Shown here: in pieces, positions 34,020 to 44,295 of the stretch
Layout of the letters: the number at the start of each line of letters is the position of its first letter
How positions within the stretch are numbered: position 1 is the stretch's first letter
NCBI RefSeq assembly: GCF_900102425.1
Contig: NZ_FNBT01000001.1
Location: 124,001 to 188,000, forward strand
Reading direction: 5' to 3'
Source of the DNA: Blastococcus aurantiacus
GTDB taxonomy: Bacteria > Actinomycetota > Actinomycetes > Mycobacteriales > Geodermatophilaceae
DNA length: 64,000 nucleotides
Program-made: the position numbers and the translations under genes
The notes under the pieces: model-generated
Seen by the model: the letters and a program-made list of their open reading frames with translations, nothing else
What the model was told of the DNA's origin: nothing
Database searches by the model: none

Positions 34020-34981
34020 CCCGGTCTCCCGCCACGGACCCCACCGGGATGACGGTGATCCCGCGGGACGCCGCCCCGGAGCCGCGCGAGGCACCGGACG
34101 TGACCGAGGCACCCGTCGCCGAGGTGCCCGTCACCGAGCTTCCCGCCGCGGAGGGCCCGTCGACGGACGAGACGCCCGCCGTGGAGGCCCCCGCCGCCGA
34201 GGAAGCCGTCCCGCTCTCGGACAACCGGCGCCGCGCGCAGCGCACCGCGCCGCTGTTCGCCGAGCTCGCGACGCTGGAGAAGGACGACCCGCGCCGGGAG
34301 CGGCTGCGCGAGATCCTGGTCGAGGAGCACCTGCCCCTCGTCCGGCACTTCGCGCGCCGGTTCAGCAACCGCGGCGAGCCCTTCGACGACCTGCTGCAGG
34401 TCGGCACGCTGGGTCTGATCGCGGCCATCGACCGCTTCGACCCGACCCGCGGCGTGGAGTTCCTTTCCTTCGCCGTGCCGACGATCACCGGTGAGATCAA
34501 GCGGCACTTCCGCGACCAGGGCTGGTCGGTGCGCGTGCCGCGCCGGTTGCAGGAGCTGCACCTGTCGCTGAACGCGGCGGTGGGCGAGCTGGCGCAGAAG
34601 AACGGCCGGGCTCCCACGCCCAGCGAGCTGGCCCAGCACCTGGGCATCCCGCGCGAGGAGGTCCTCGAGGGCCTCGCCGTCGCCAATGCCTACCGCAGCA
34701 GCTCGCTGGACGAGCGCCTGTCCGGCGACGACGACTCCCCCACCCTGGCCGCCACGCTGGGCGAGGAGGACGCCGCGCTGGAGGGCGTGGAGTACCGGGA
34801 GTCGCTGCAGCCGCTGCTGGCCACCATCCCGGCCCGCGAGCGCCGCATCCTCATCCTGCGGTTCTTCGGCAACATGACCCAGTCGCAGATAGCCGCGGAC
34901 ATCGGCATCTCGCAGATGCACGTGTCCCGCCTGCTGTCCCAGACGCTGGCGAAGCTCCGCGAGGGCCTGCTCAAGGACTGA
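34016..34981 (+). CDS. sigF: SigF/SigB-family RNA polymerase sigma factor
   Basis: 321 residues. The first 70 are an unusual acidic Pro/Ala/Thr/Glu-rich extension. Then region 2 (EEHLPLVRHFARRF, DDLLQVGTLGLIAAIDRFDP, EFLSFAVPTITGEIKRHFRD), region 3 (RVPRRLQELHLSLNAAV) and region 4 (RRILILRFFGNMTQSQIA, ISQMHVSRLL) follow the SigB/SigF/SigG pattern. Directs general-stress transcription from GTTT/GGGTA promoters; one such site lies upstream of this operon. Start ATG 34016 overlaps the rsbW stop. Confidence 0.95.
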   Translation: MTRSPATDPTGMTVIPRDAAPEPREAPDVTEAPVAEVPVTELPAAEGPSTDETPAVEAPAAEEAVPLSDNRRRAQRTAPLFAELATLEKDDPRRERLREILVEEHLPLVRHFARRFSNRGEPFDDLLQVGTLGLIAAIDRFDPTRGVEFLSFAVPTITGEIKRHFRDQGWSVRVPRRLQELHLSLNAAVGELAQKNGRAPTPSELAQHLGIPREEVLEGLAVANAYRSSSLDERLSGDDDSPTLAATLGEEDAALEGVEYRESLQPLLATIPARERRILILRFFGNMTQSQIAADIGISQMHVSRLLSQTLAKLREGLLKD

Positions 34982-34996
34982 CGAGCACGCGACGGG

Positions 34997-35024
34997 CGGC
35001 CCGGGACCACACGGCTCCGGGCCG
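34997..35024 (+). terminator. Hairpin after sigF
   Basis: 8-bp perfect core arms (34997-35004/35017-35024) extended by imperfect pairing on both sides, 15 bases after the sigF stop. Confidence 0.5.
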
Positions 35025-35111
35025 TCGTCGTCCCCGGGAACGGCAGCTCTGCTGCGGTCATTGGCGCCCGGACCGCTCGTACCGGAGCCCGAGGCGGGCG
35101 AGGCTGGCCCC

Positions 35112-35570
35112 GTGACCCCCCTTCCCGCGCCCGACCAGGACGCCGTCGCGCACTTCGCCGCCCGGCTGCGCTACGAGACCGACCCCTCCGACGTCGCCGC
35201 CGCCCGGACGGCGGGGGCGGACACGCTGCTCATCGACGTGCGCAGCCGGATGGCCTGGGACCAGGGCCACGTGCCCGGCGCGCGCCACCTCCCGCTGCCG
35301 GAGCTCGTCGCCCGGCTGGACGAGCTGCCCGCGCCGGAGGCGGACCCGCACCTCGTCGTCTACTGCTGGGGTCCGGGCTGCAACGGCTCGACCCGGGGTG
35401 CCCTCGCGCTCGCCCGGGCCGGCTACCGGCACGTGCAGGAGATGATCGGCGGCTTCGAGTACTGGGCGCGCGAGGGCCTGGCCGTGCGGACGGCGTCCGG
35501 TCGCACCCGGTTGCCCGTCGACCCCCTGACGGCCCCGGTTCCTCGCGCGGAGGGACCCGGGACCTGCTGA
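35112..35570 (+). CDS. Single-domain rhodanese-like protein
   Basis: 152 residues from GTG 35112; an in-frame TTG at 35061 only adds Pro/Glu sequence. Rhodanese fold landmarks: ADTLLIDVRSRMAWDQGHVPGARHLP and the active-site loop VVYCWGPGCNGSTRGALAL, with a Cys at the sulfur-carrier position and a second Cys four residues on. The loop is longer than the usual CxxGxR loop, a variant seen in rhodanese-related proteins that may act on oxidised sulfur or arsenate rather than thiosulfate. Cytosolic; converges on the SPFH gene. Confidence 0.88.
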   Translation: MTPLPAPDQDAVAHFAARLRYETDPSDVAAARTAGADTLLIDVRSRMAWDQGHVPGARHLPLPELVARLDELPAPEADPHLVVYCWGPGCNGSTRGALALARAGYRHVQEMIGGFEYWAREGLAVRTASGRTRLPVDPLTAPVPRAEGPGTC

Positions 35571-35582
35571 GGCCGCCGCGCG

Positions 35583-36752
35583 CTACGGCCGGGGCGCCTC
35601 GCCGTCCGCCGGCACGCCGGGGGTGATCTCCGACAGCGGCGGGGGCGTCGGCACGAGCGGGGTCGAGTCCGTGATGCTGGTCAGCTCGATCTTGGCCTCG
35701 GGCTGCTCCGCGGCGCTGGGCAGCTGCGACTCGAACCAGCTGCTGGTGTCGATGCCGCCCTCGGCAGGAGCGGTGCGCCCGTCGACCGACGCGTCGACGT
35801 CCATCCAGGACTTGCCGTCGCCGGCACCGCCGAGGTTGGCCAGACCCTCCAGGGCCTTGCTGAACTCGCTCGGGACGATCCACATCTTGTTCGCGTCGCC
35901 CTGGGCGATCTGCGGCAGCGTCTGCAGGTACTGGTAGGCCAGCAGCCCCTGGTCGGGCTTGCCGTCGTGGATCGCCTGGAACACGGTCTCGATGGACTTC
36001 GCCTGCCCCTGCGCCTGCAGGAAGAGCGCGGCCCGCTCACCCTCGGCGCGCAGGATCCGGCTCTGCCGCTCGGCTTCCGCCTCGAGGATCGCGGCCTGCT
36101 TGCGGCCCTCCGCGGAGAGGATGGCCGACGCCTTCTCGCCCTCGGCCGAGGTGATGGCGGCCTGCCGGTGCCCCTCGGCCGTGAGGATGACCGCGCGCTT
36201 GTCGCGGTCGGCGCGCATCTGCTTCTCCATGGAGTCCTGGATCGAGTGCGGCGGGTCGATCGCCTTGATCTCCACGCGGGCCACCCGCAGCCCCCACGGG
36301 CCGGTCGTGCCGTCGAGCACCTCGCGCAGCTGGCTGTTGATGCCGTCCCGTCCGGTCAGCGCGCCCTCGAGGTTGAGCCCGCCGACGACGTTGCGCAGCG
36401 TCGTGGTCGTCAGCTGCTCCATGCCGGTGATGTAGTTCGCGATGCCGTACACGGCCAGCTTGGGATCGGTGACCTGGAAGTAGACGACCGTGTCGATCCC
36501 GACCTGCAGGTTGTCGGCGGTGATCACCGGCTGCGGCGGGAAGGAGATGACCTGCTCGCGGAGGTCGATGGTGGCGCGCACCCGGTCGACGAACGGCACC
36601 AGGATGGACAGTCCGGGGGTGAGCGTGCGGCTGTAGCGGCCCAGCCGCTCGACGACCTTCGCCTGCGCCTGGGGCACGATGGTCAGGCTCTTGGCGAGCA
36701 CGAAGATCAGCAGCAGCGCGACGACGATCAGGGCGATGAGTGCGGGCTCCAC
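35583..36752 (-). CDS. SPFH/Band 7 (stomatin-like) membrane-scaffold protein
   Basis: 389 residues from GTG 36752, five bases after GGAGG. One N-terminal membrane helix (ALIALIVVALLLIFVLA) is followed by the Band 7 domain (VPQAQAKVVERLGRYSRTL, LREQVISFPPQPVITADN, ATLRNVVGG-type segment, IKAIDPPHSIQDSMEKQMRA). A long Ala/Glu coiled coil (about 190-270) follows, then a Pro-rich acidic tail. Such proteins oligomerise into membrane microdomains. The nfeD-like gene is directly upstream on the same strand, the standard SPFH partner. Confidence 0.92.
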   Translation of the reverse strand: MEPALIALIVVALLLIFVLAKSLTIVPQAQAKVVERLGRYSRTLTPGLSILVPFVDRVRATIDLREQVISFPPQPVITADNLQVGIDTVVYFQVTDPKLAVYGIANYITGMEQLTTTTLRNVVGGLNLEGALTGRDGINSQLREVLDGTTGPWGLRVARVEIKAIDPPHSIQDSMEKQMRADRDKRAVILTAEGHRQAAITSAEGEKASAILSAEGRKQAAILEAEAERQSRILRAEGERAALFLQAQGQAKSIETVFQAIHDGKPDQGLLAYQYLQTLPQIAQGDANKMWIVPSEFSKALEGLANLGGAGDGKSWMDVDASVDGRTAPAEGGIDTSSWFESQLPSAAEQPEAKIELTSITDSTPLVPTPPPLSEITPGVPADGEAPRP

Positions 36753-36829
36753 GGGGGCCTCCTTCGTCGGGGCGGTCGGCACCGACCCTCCCACGTCCGC
36801 CCGCCCCGGTCACGGAGCCTGTGGACGGT

Positions 36830-37267
36830 TCACTCCAGGGCGTCGCCCACCACGGCCGTGGCGCCGTCGATCTGCAGGATGCGCACGGTCTCGCCGACGC
36901 CGAAGGCCTCGCCACGGTGCTGGGTGCGAGCCGACCACTCGTCGGCCCCCATCCGGATCCGCCCGCCCGCGGCGTCGACCGCGCGGGTGACGACGGCGGT
37001 GCGCCCGACCAGGCCGTCGACCCCGTCCAGCTGCAGGGGGGTGCTGTTCTCCAGGTGCCGCTTCGCGATCGGGCGGACGACGGCGAGCAGCGCGAGGGAC
37101 ACCGCGATGAACGCGATCAGCTGGAAGGCCACCGCCCCGCCGGCGAGCGCCACGGCCGTGCCGCCGAGCGCGCCTCCGGCGAACATCAGCAGCACGAGGT
37201 CGAGCGTGAGCAGCTCGCCGCCGACGAACAGGCCTGCGGCGATCAACCAGAGCACCCACGCAGCCAT
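36830..37267 (-). CDS. NfeD family protein (partner of SPFH)
   Basis: 145 residues: an N-terminal pair or trio of membrane helices (WVLWLIAAGLFVGGELL, LVLLMFAGGALGGTAVAL, FQLIAFIAVSLALLAV) and a soluble C-terminal OB-fold (LVGRTAVVTRAVDAAGGRI, WSARTQ, VRILQIDGATAVV). It is the short NfeD form without the serine protease part. NfeD and SPFH proteins form complexes in membrane domains; the gene lies 77 bases before the SPFH start. ATG 37267. Confidence 0.9.
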   Translation of the reverse strand: MAAWVLWLIAAGLFVGGELLTLDLVLLMFAGGALGGTAVALAGGAVAFQLIAFIAVSLALLAVVRPIAKRHLENSTPLQLDGVDGLVGRTAVVTRAVDAAGGRIRMGADEWSARTQHRGEAFGVGETVRILQIDGATAVVGDALE

Positions 37268-37317
37268 GGCGCGAGTCTGGCAGAGCAGGCAACGGCACGC
37301 GGCGCACCGCCGCGCGC

Positions 37318-37854
37318 TCAGCGGCCGCGGCGCCCACGTCCGGCGGCGAGTTCGCGGCGCACCGCGGCCATGTGCTCCTCGTGCACGGCGGTGGTACGCC
37401 GTCGGTCGGCCCGGAAGTCCGCGACCAGCACGAGGACCAGCACCGCCAGGAAGGTGACGACCGAGGTGGCGATGTACCACTCGGCGCGGGCCCGGAAGAG
37501 CTCCTGACGGACGCCCGTGCCGTTGTAGCTCTTCGGCGGCAGCCACACCGTGAGCAACCAGGCACCGGCCGCGGCCACGAGGGTCTGGGCCGGGATGCGC
37601 CCCCACCGCCAGACCCGCGGTGCCAGCTGCAGTACCCAGGGCGACGCGGCGGCGGCCCCCACCAGCACTCCGACGACGGCTCGCTGCCATCCGCCGAGCG
37701 ACTCCAGCCAGGGTCCCAGGACCCGGAACGTCACGCCGTCCGGCAGCCACACGCCGGCGAAGATCGCGACGAGGATCAGCAGGCCGCCCAGGTTCGGCCG
37801 TCGGCGGCTCTCCTGCGCCTGCTCCCGCGCTGCCGGCTTCCTCCGTCGCGCCAC
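37318..37854 (-). CDS. Hypothetical membrane protein, four-helix
   Basis: 178 residues from a GTG start with GGAGGAG four bases before it. An Arg/Lys-rich cytoplasmic N-terminus, membrane segments near 25-45, 58-80, 90-105 and 130-150, and an Arg-rich C-terminus. No family recognised. It sits upstream of the NfeD/SPFH pair on the same strand, with 50 bases between, so it could be transcribed with it. Confidence 0.7.
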   Translation of the reverse strand: MARRRKPAAREQAQESRRRPNLGGLLILVAIFAGVWLPDGVTFRVLGPWLESLGGWQRAVVGVLVGAAAASPWVLQLAPRVWRWGRIPAQTLVAAAGAWLLTVWLPPKSYNGTGVRQELFRARAEWYIATSVVTFLAVLVLVLVADFRADRRRTTAVHEEHMAAVRRELAAGRGRRGR

Positions 37855-37940
37855 GCCACTCCTCCCGTCGCTCCGGTCGGAGCGCTTCCCGTCGATCGTT
37901 CCATCGGCGCTCCCGGTCGCTCCCGACGTAGCCTCGCCCG

Positions 37941-38678
37941 GTGCACGACTTCCCTGCCGGCCGCCTCGCGGCGTGGGCCACCGCCTGGCTCACCGGCCGC
38001 ACCTCCTACGACGACGCGCTCGACGCCGTCACTGCGGACACCGCCCACCGCGTGAGCGGGCTCCCGGGCACCGACGTCGCCGTCCCCCTGGGCGAGGCGC
38101 TCGCCGCCCTGCGCGGGCTCGGTGAGCGGCGGCTGCGCCTGGTGCTCCCCGCGCCCGGCGACGTCCGCGGGCTGCCGGCGGTGCCCGGACTCGCGGCCCT
38201 GGCACTGGAGGCCGGGCAGGCCGCGATCGGCGACCGGGTGGTGCTGGTGCCCGAGCCGCTGGGCCCGGAGGTCCTGCAGTGGACGGCGGTCGGACTGGAC
38301 GGCGTGCCGCCCCCGCCCCCGCCGGTCGAGGGGACGCTCCGCGCGGCCTCGGGCGCGCTCGACCTGGCCGTCAGCGGCTCCGCCCGCACGCTGGCCGAGC
38401 TCGACCTCGCCCGTTGGCACCCCGAGGTGCCCGAGCTGCTCGCCGGGCTGGCCCGCCCGACGCCCGCGCAGGGGCTGCCGCCGGACTCCGATCCCCTCGC
38501 GCTCGCCATCCTCGGTCGCGCTCTGCGGGTCGCCGCCGTCCTCGACCTGGCGATGGCCGACGCCCCGGGGGGCGCGGTCAACCAGGCCCAGGCGGCCCGG
38601 CGCGACGCCGTCCTCCGGCCGCTGTCCGGCGCCGTCCGCGAGGCGGTGACGGCGGCCTACAACGCGCTGCCGCGCTGA
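37941..38678 (+). CDS. Conserved actinobacterial hypothetical protein
   Basis: 245 residues from GTG 37941, running to 17 bases before the ARG-box-like site of argG. Not recognised. Soluble, Ala/Leu/Pro-rich, with FPAGRLAAWATAWLTGRTSY at the start and a PPPPPP linker in the middle. Codon use and third-position GC look like a real gene. The charged, regularly spaced helical C-terminus (VREAVTAAYNALPR) argues against an artefact. No catalytic motif seen. Confidence 0.7.
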   Translation: MHDFPAGRLAAWATAWLTGRTSYDDALDAVTADTAHRVSGLPGTDVAVPLGEALAALRGLGERRLRLVLPAPGDVRGLPAVPGLAALALEAGQAAIGDRVVLVPEPLGPEVLQWTAVGLDGVPPPPPPVEGTLRAASGALDLAVSGSARTLAELDLARWHPEVPELLAGLARPTPAQGLPPDSDPLALAILGRALRVAAVLDLAMADAPGGAVNQAQAARRDAVLRPLSGAVREAVTAAYNALPR

Positions 38679-38694
38679 GCCCGAGGACCCGGTG

Positions 38695-38710
38695 CTGCAT
38701 GGTCATGCAG
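38695..38710. promoter_or_regulatory. ARG-box-like operator upstream of argG
   Basis: Perfect palindrome CTGCATG-GT-CATGCAG. Its TGCAT-N4-ATGCA geometry matches ArgR binding sites. It ends 14 bases before the first possible argG start, so bound ArgR would cover the promoter. A half site TGAAT follows at 38716-38720. Confidence 0.65.
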
Positions 38711-38718
38711 AGTCGTGA

Positions 38719-40179
<1,461 letters not shown>

Positions 40180-40232
40180 GGCGGGCCGTAAGCCCCTCCG
40201 GCGGCGCACCGGAGTCGCTACGGTCGTCCGGC

Positions 40233-40865
40233 ATGACCGAGCAGCTGACCATGAACCGGGTCATCCACGGCGCGGTGCGGCGCGACCTGGACCGCCTCGA
40301 GCACGCCCTGGGCCAGATGGCCGAGGGCGACCGGGCCCGCGCGCAGGCGCTGGACCGGGCCTACCGCAACCTGCAGACCGAGCTCACCCACCACCACGAG
40401 GGCGAGGACACCCACATCTGGCCGATGCTCGCCTCGGTGGGCGTCGACCAGCAGCTGCTGGACACCATGGAGAGCGAGCACCACGCCATGGCCGAGGCGC
40501 TGGCCGAGACGAGGTCTGCCATGGCGGCAGTCGCCATGAGCGGATCGCGCGCCGACGCCGCGGCGGCCCGGGGCAGCCTCCTACGCACGCGGGACGTCAC
40601 CGAGCGGCACCTCCGGCACGAGGAGACGGAGCTGGAGCCGCTGCTCGCCCCGCACATGGATTCCCCGGAGTGGCACGCCGTCGAGAAGAAGCTGCGCAGT
40701 CAGCCGCTGCCGGTCGCCGGACGGTTCTTCGCCTGGCTCACCGATGGGATGAGCGAGGAGAACCGCGCCGTCCTGAAGAGGTCGGTGCCCACGCCGGTCG
40801 TCACGGTGCTGTCGCGCGTGTTCGGCCGCCGCTACTACAAGGACGTCGCCCCCACCTGGCGGTGA
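40233..40865 (+). CDS. Hemerythrin-like domain protein
   Basis: 210 residues. Histidines and acidic residues are spaced as in the HHE/hemerythrin four-helix bundle: NRVIHGAVRRDLDRLEHAL, ELTHHHEGEDTHIWPML, TMESEHHAMAEAL and TERHLRHEETELEPLL. These would bind a non-heme diiron centre for oxygen, NO or iron sensing or storage. A C-terminal 60-residue extension ends RVFGRRYYKDVAPTWR. ATG 40233. Downstream of argG by 53 bases but functionally unrelated to it. Confidence 0.88.
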   Translation: MTEQLTMNRVIHGAVRRDLDRLEHALGQMAEGDRARAQALDRAYRNLQTELTHHHEGEDTHIWPMLASVGVDQQLLDTMESEHHAMAEALAETRSAMAAVAMSGSRADAAAARGSLLRTRDVTERHLRHEETELEPLLAPHMDSPEWHAVEKKLRSQPLPVAGRFFAWLTDGMSEENRAVLKRSVPTPVVTVLSRVFGRRYYKDVAPTWR

Positions 40866-40876
40866 CGCCGGCTCGC

Positions 40877-40934
40877 ACCGTTGAACCTCCGCAACCCTCA
40901 TCCGCCGGAACCTGGGTGGTCAGGGTTCAACGGT
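40877..40934. repeat. Widely spaced inverted repeat
   Basis: Perfect 11-bp arms (40877-40887 ACCGTTGAACC and 40924-40934) separated by 36 bases, between convergent genes. The long loop is unlike the compact terminators nearby. It could still fold and act bidirectionally, or mark a binding site or a deleted element. Confidence 0.5.
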
Positions 40935-41037
40935 CGGTCACTGTCGACCGGGTCTACGTCAGACGCCGCTAGGAGGGGGCACCTACCTGGCGCCGGCCGG
41001 CACCAACGGTGCTTCACGGGTGTTGGCCGAGGGACCT

Positions 41038-42180
41038 TCAGCTGGTGGGGCGGGGCCGCGGCGGCACGAAGCAGCACGACGCGGGGCAGTTGGTGCCCAA
41101 CCTCGGCTCTCCCCCGGCCCGGCGCTCGGCCAGCAGTTCGACCAGCGAGCCGACGAACGCCGGGTGGGTGCCGGCCGTCGCGGCGCGGGCGAAGGTCAGC
41201 CCCAGCTCCTCGGCGGTCCCCTTCGCCTCGTTGTCGAGGTCCCAGATCACCTCGAGGTGGTCGCTGACGAAGCCGACCGGGAACAGGACGACGGCCTTCT
41301 CCCCCGCCGCCGCGAGCGCCTTGAGGTGGTCGTTCACGTCCGGCTCCAGCCACGGCACCGACGGCGGGCCGCTGCGGCTCTGCCACACCAGGTCGAAGGA
41401 CCGCCCGGGAGCGACGCGGTCGACGACGAGCCGTGCGGCGGCCTGGAGCTCCGCCTCGTAGGCGTGCCCCTCGGGTCCGGCGACGGCCGCCATGGAGTCC
41501 GGGATGCTGTGCGCGGTCGCGACCAGCCGGGCGCCGTCGCGCACGTCGTCGGGCAGCCCGGCGAGCGCCGCGGCCAGCGCGTCGGCGTTGGCCCGCACGA
41601 AGCCGTCGGCGTCGAAGTAGTGCGGCAGCTTCTCCGCCGTCGGCCCACCGGCCGCGCCGGCGTCCACGGTCATCGCGGCACGGGCCCGGGCGACGTCCTC
41701 GTGGTACTGCCGGCACCCGGAGAACGAGGCGTAGGCCGAGGTCGCCAGGACGTAGGCGTGCTCGATGCCGTCGTCGGCCATCTGCTGCCAGACGTCCTCG
41801 ACGTAGGGCGCCCAGTTCCGGTTGCCCCAGTAGACCGGCAGGTCGATCCCGGCGGACCGCAGGCCGTCCTCGAGTGCTGCGAGCAGCGCCTGGTTCTGGT
41901 CGTTGATCGGGCTGACGCCACCGAAGTGGTGGTAGTGCTCGGCGACCTCCTCCAGCCGCTCGCGCGGGATGCCGCGGCCACGGGTGACGTTCTCCAGGAA
42001 CGGCATGACGTCGTCGTGGCCCTCGGGGCCGCCGAAGGAGAGCAGCAGCAGGGCCTCGCGGCGGCCGGCCGGGGCGGGGGCGGACGACGGCTCGACGCCG
42101 CCGTTGTTGCGGACGGCCAGCGAGGGGTCCTCGTCGGGGCGCTGACCGGCAGGGGTGATGTCGACGATGGCGCGGGGCAC
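41038..42180 (-). CDS. hemH: Ferrochelatase (coproporphyrin type)
   Basis: 380 residues; inserts Fe2+ into a porphyrin. Motifs: EALLLLSFGGPEGHDDVMPFL, HYHHFGGVSPINDQNQALL, VLATSAYASFSGCRQYHED, the catalytic His in LVATAHSIPDSM, and the VLFPVGFVSDHLEVIWDLD segment. A Cys-rich end (GTNCPASCCFVPPRPR) fits the actinobacterial enzymes that carry a [2Fe-2S] cluster. Actinobacteria use the coproporphyrin-dependent route, so the substrate is probably coproporphyrin III. Third in the order fabG, inhA, hemH. ATG at 42180, 75 bases after inhA. Confidence 0.95.
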   Translation of the reverse strand: MPRAIVDITPAGQRPDEDPSLAVRNNGGVEPSSAPAPAGRREALLLLSFGGPEGHDDVMPFLENVTRGRGIPRERLEEVAEHYHHFGGVSPINDQNQALLAALEDGLRSAGIDLPVYWGNRNWAPYVEDVWQQMADDGIEHAYVLATSAYASFSGCRQYHEDVARARAAMTVDAGAAGGPTAEKLPHYFDADGFVRANADALAAALAGLPDDVRDGARLVATAHSIPDSMAAVAGPEGHAYEAELQAAARLVVDRVAPGRSFDLVWQSRSGPPSVPWLEPDVNDHLKALAAAGEKAVVLFPVGFVSDHLEVIWDLDNEAKGTAEELGLTFARAATAGTHPAFVGSLVELLAERRAGGEPRLGTNCPASCCFVPPRPRPTS

Positions 42181-42255
42181 GGTGTTCTTTCCGGTTGCTG
42201 GGTGGTTCTGGATGCAGGGGCAGGCGTCACACGCCGACGGCGTGGCTCTGTGACT

Positions 42256-43028
42256 TCACACGCCTACGGCGTGGAAGCCCCCGTCGACGTGGACGATCTC
42301 GCCGGTGGTGGCGGGGAACCAGTCCGACAGCAGCGCGACGACGGCCTTGCCGGCGGGCGCGGTGTCGGTGACCGACCAGCCCAGCGGTGCGCGGCCCTCC
42401 CAGGCCTCCTCGAACTGGGCGCTGCCCGGGATGGACTTCATGGCCATGCTGCGCAGCGGACCCGCGGCGACGATGTTGGAACGCACGCCCTGGGGCCCGA
42501 GCTCGCGGGCGACGTACCGGCTGGTCGACTCCAGGGCCGCCTTGGCCGCGCCCATCCAGCCGTAGACCGGCCAGGCGACGGAGGCGTCGAAGGTCAGCCC
42601 CACGACCGAGGAGGGGTTGGCGAGCAGCGGCCGGCAGGCCTGGGTCAGGGAGGCGTAGGACCAGGCCGAGACCTGGAACGCGGTGGCGGCGTGCTCCCAG
42701 GCGACCTCGGGGAAGCCCTCGCCCATCGCCTCCTGCGGCGCGAAGCCGATGGAGTGGACGACACCGTCGAGGGTGTCGAAGCCCTGCTCGCGGAGCCGGT
42801 CGGCCAGCGTCGACAGGTGCTCCGTGTCCGTCACGTCGAGCTCGACGACGCCCGCCTCCTGCGGCAGCCGCTTGGCGATCCGCTGGCACAGCGACAGCGC
42901 CCGCCCGAAGTTCGACAGGACGACTGTGGCGCCCTGCTCCTGGGCGATGCGCGCCGTCGCGAAGGCGATCGACGCCTCCGTGAGGACGCCGGTGACGAGG
43001 ACCTTCTTGCCCTCGAGAATGCCGCTCA

Positions 43029-43029
<1 letters not shown>
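42256..43029 (-). CDS. inhA: Enoyl-[acyl-carrier-protein] reductase (InhA/FabI type)
   Basis: 257 residues, NADH-dependent short-chain reductase that completes each fatty-acid elongation cycle. MSGILEGKKVLVTGVLTEASIA carries the variant nucleotide loop of FabI/InhA. Catalytic Tyr and Lys are spaced as in InhA (VYGWMGAAKAALE). Other landmarks: LDGVVHSIGFAPQ and RSNIVAAGPLRSMAMKSIPG, the substrate-binding loop region. The start ATG overlaps the fabG stop (TGATG). Same pairing and order as the mycobacterial mabA-inhA operon. Confidence 0.95.
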
Positions 43030-43835
<806 letters not shown>

Positions 43836-44237
43836 TCAGCCCGTGGGGTGCCGCCGGAGCCAGCCACCGCCGTACAGCGCCCACAGGACCAGGAGCGGCT
43901 GGAAGAACAGGCGGACCAGGCGCTTGCGGTCGCTGTCCAGGCCGAAGGCGTCGGTGCTCTCCAGGTACTGCGCGACGTTGCCCGGGAAGATGACCACGAA
44001 GAAGGCGGCGAGCAGTCCGCCGATCAGCCGCTTCCTCCCTGGCAGCGCGACGAAGGCGGCGCCCAGCGCGATCTCGGCGACACCGGAGCTCAGCACAGTC
44101 AGGTCCTCGTCGACGGGGAACCATTCGGGCACCTGCGCCCGGAACTCCTGCCGCTGGGTGGTCAGGTGCAGCACTCCCGCGCCCACCATGGCCGAGCCCA
44201 GCAGCAGTCGGGCAGCCGTGCGGGCGAGGGCGCTCAT
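43836..44237 (-). CDS. DoxX-family membrane protein
   Basis: 133 residues with four hydrophobic segments: LLLGSAMVGAGVLHLTT, LSSGVAEIALGAAFVAL, IGGLLAAFFVVIFPGNV and LFFQPLLVLWALYGGG. The GxLHL and GNVAQYL patterns are as in small DoxX/MauE-like proteins. Function uncertain; family members are linked to thiol or quinone redox. ATG 44237. Upstream of fabG on the same strand, with 93 bases between. Confidence 0.82.
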   Translation of the reverse strand: MSALARTAARLLLGSAMVGAGVLHLTTQRQEFRAQVPEWFPVDEDLTVLSSGVAEIALGAAFVALPGRKRLIGGLLAAFFVVIFPGNVAQYLESTDAFGLDSDRKRLVRLFFQPLLVLWALYGGGWLRRHPTG

Positions 44238-44295
44238 GGCCGCAGCCTAGGGAGGCTCGTTGACAGCGCGGGCGCACCGCCCGTAGACAGCGCAG

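Noticed and set aside
40920-40940. GGTTCAA in the right arm of the inverted repeat, as in a tRNA T-arm
   Set aside because: No acceptor, D or anticodon stems can be drawn around it.
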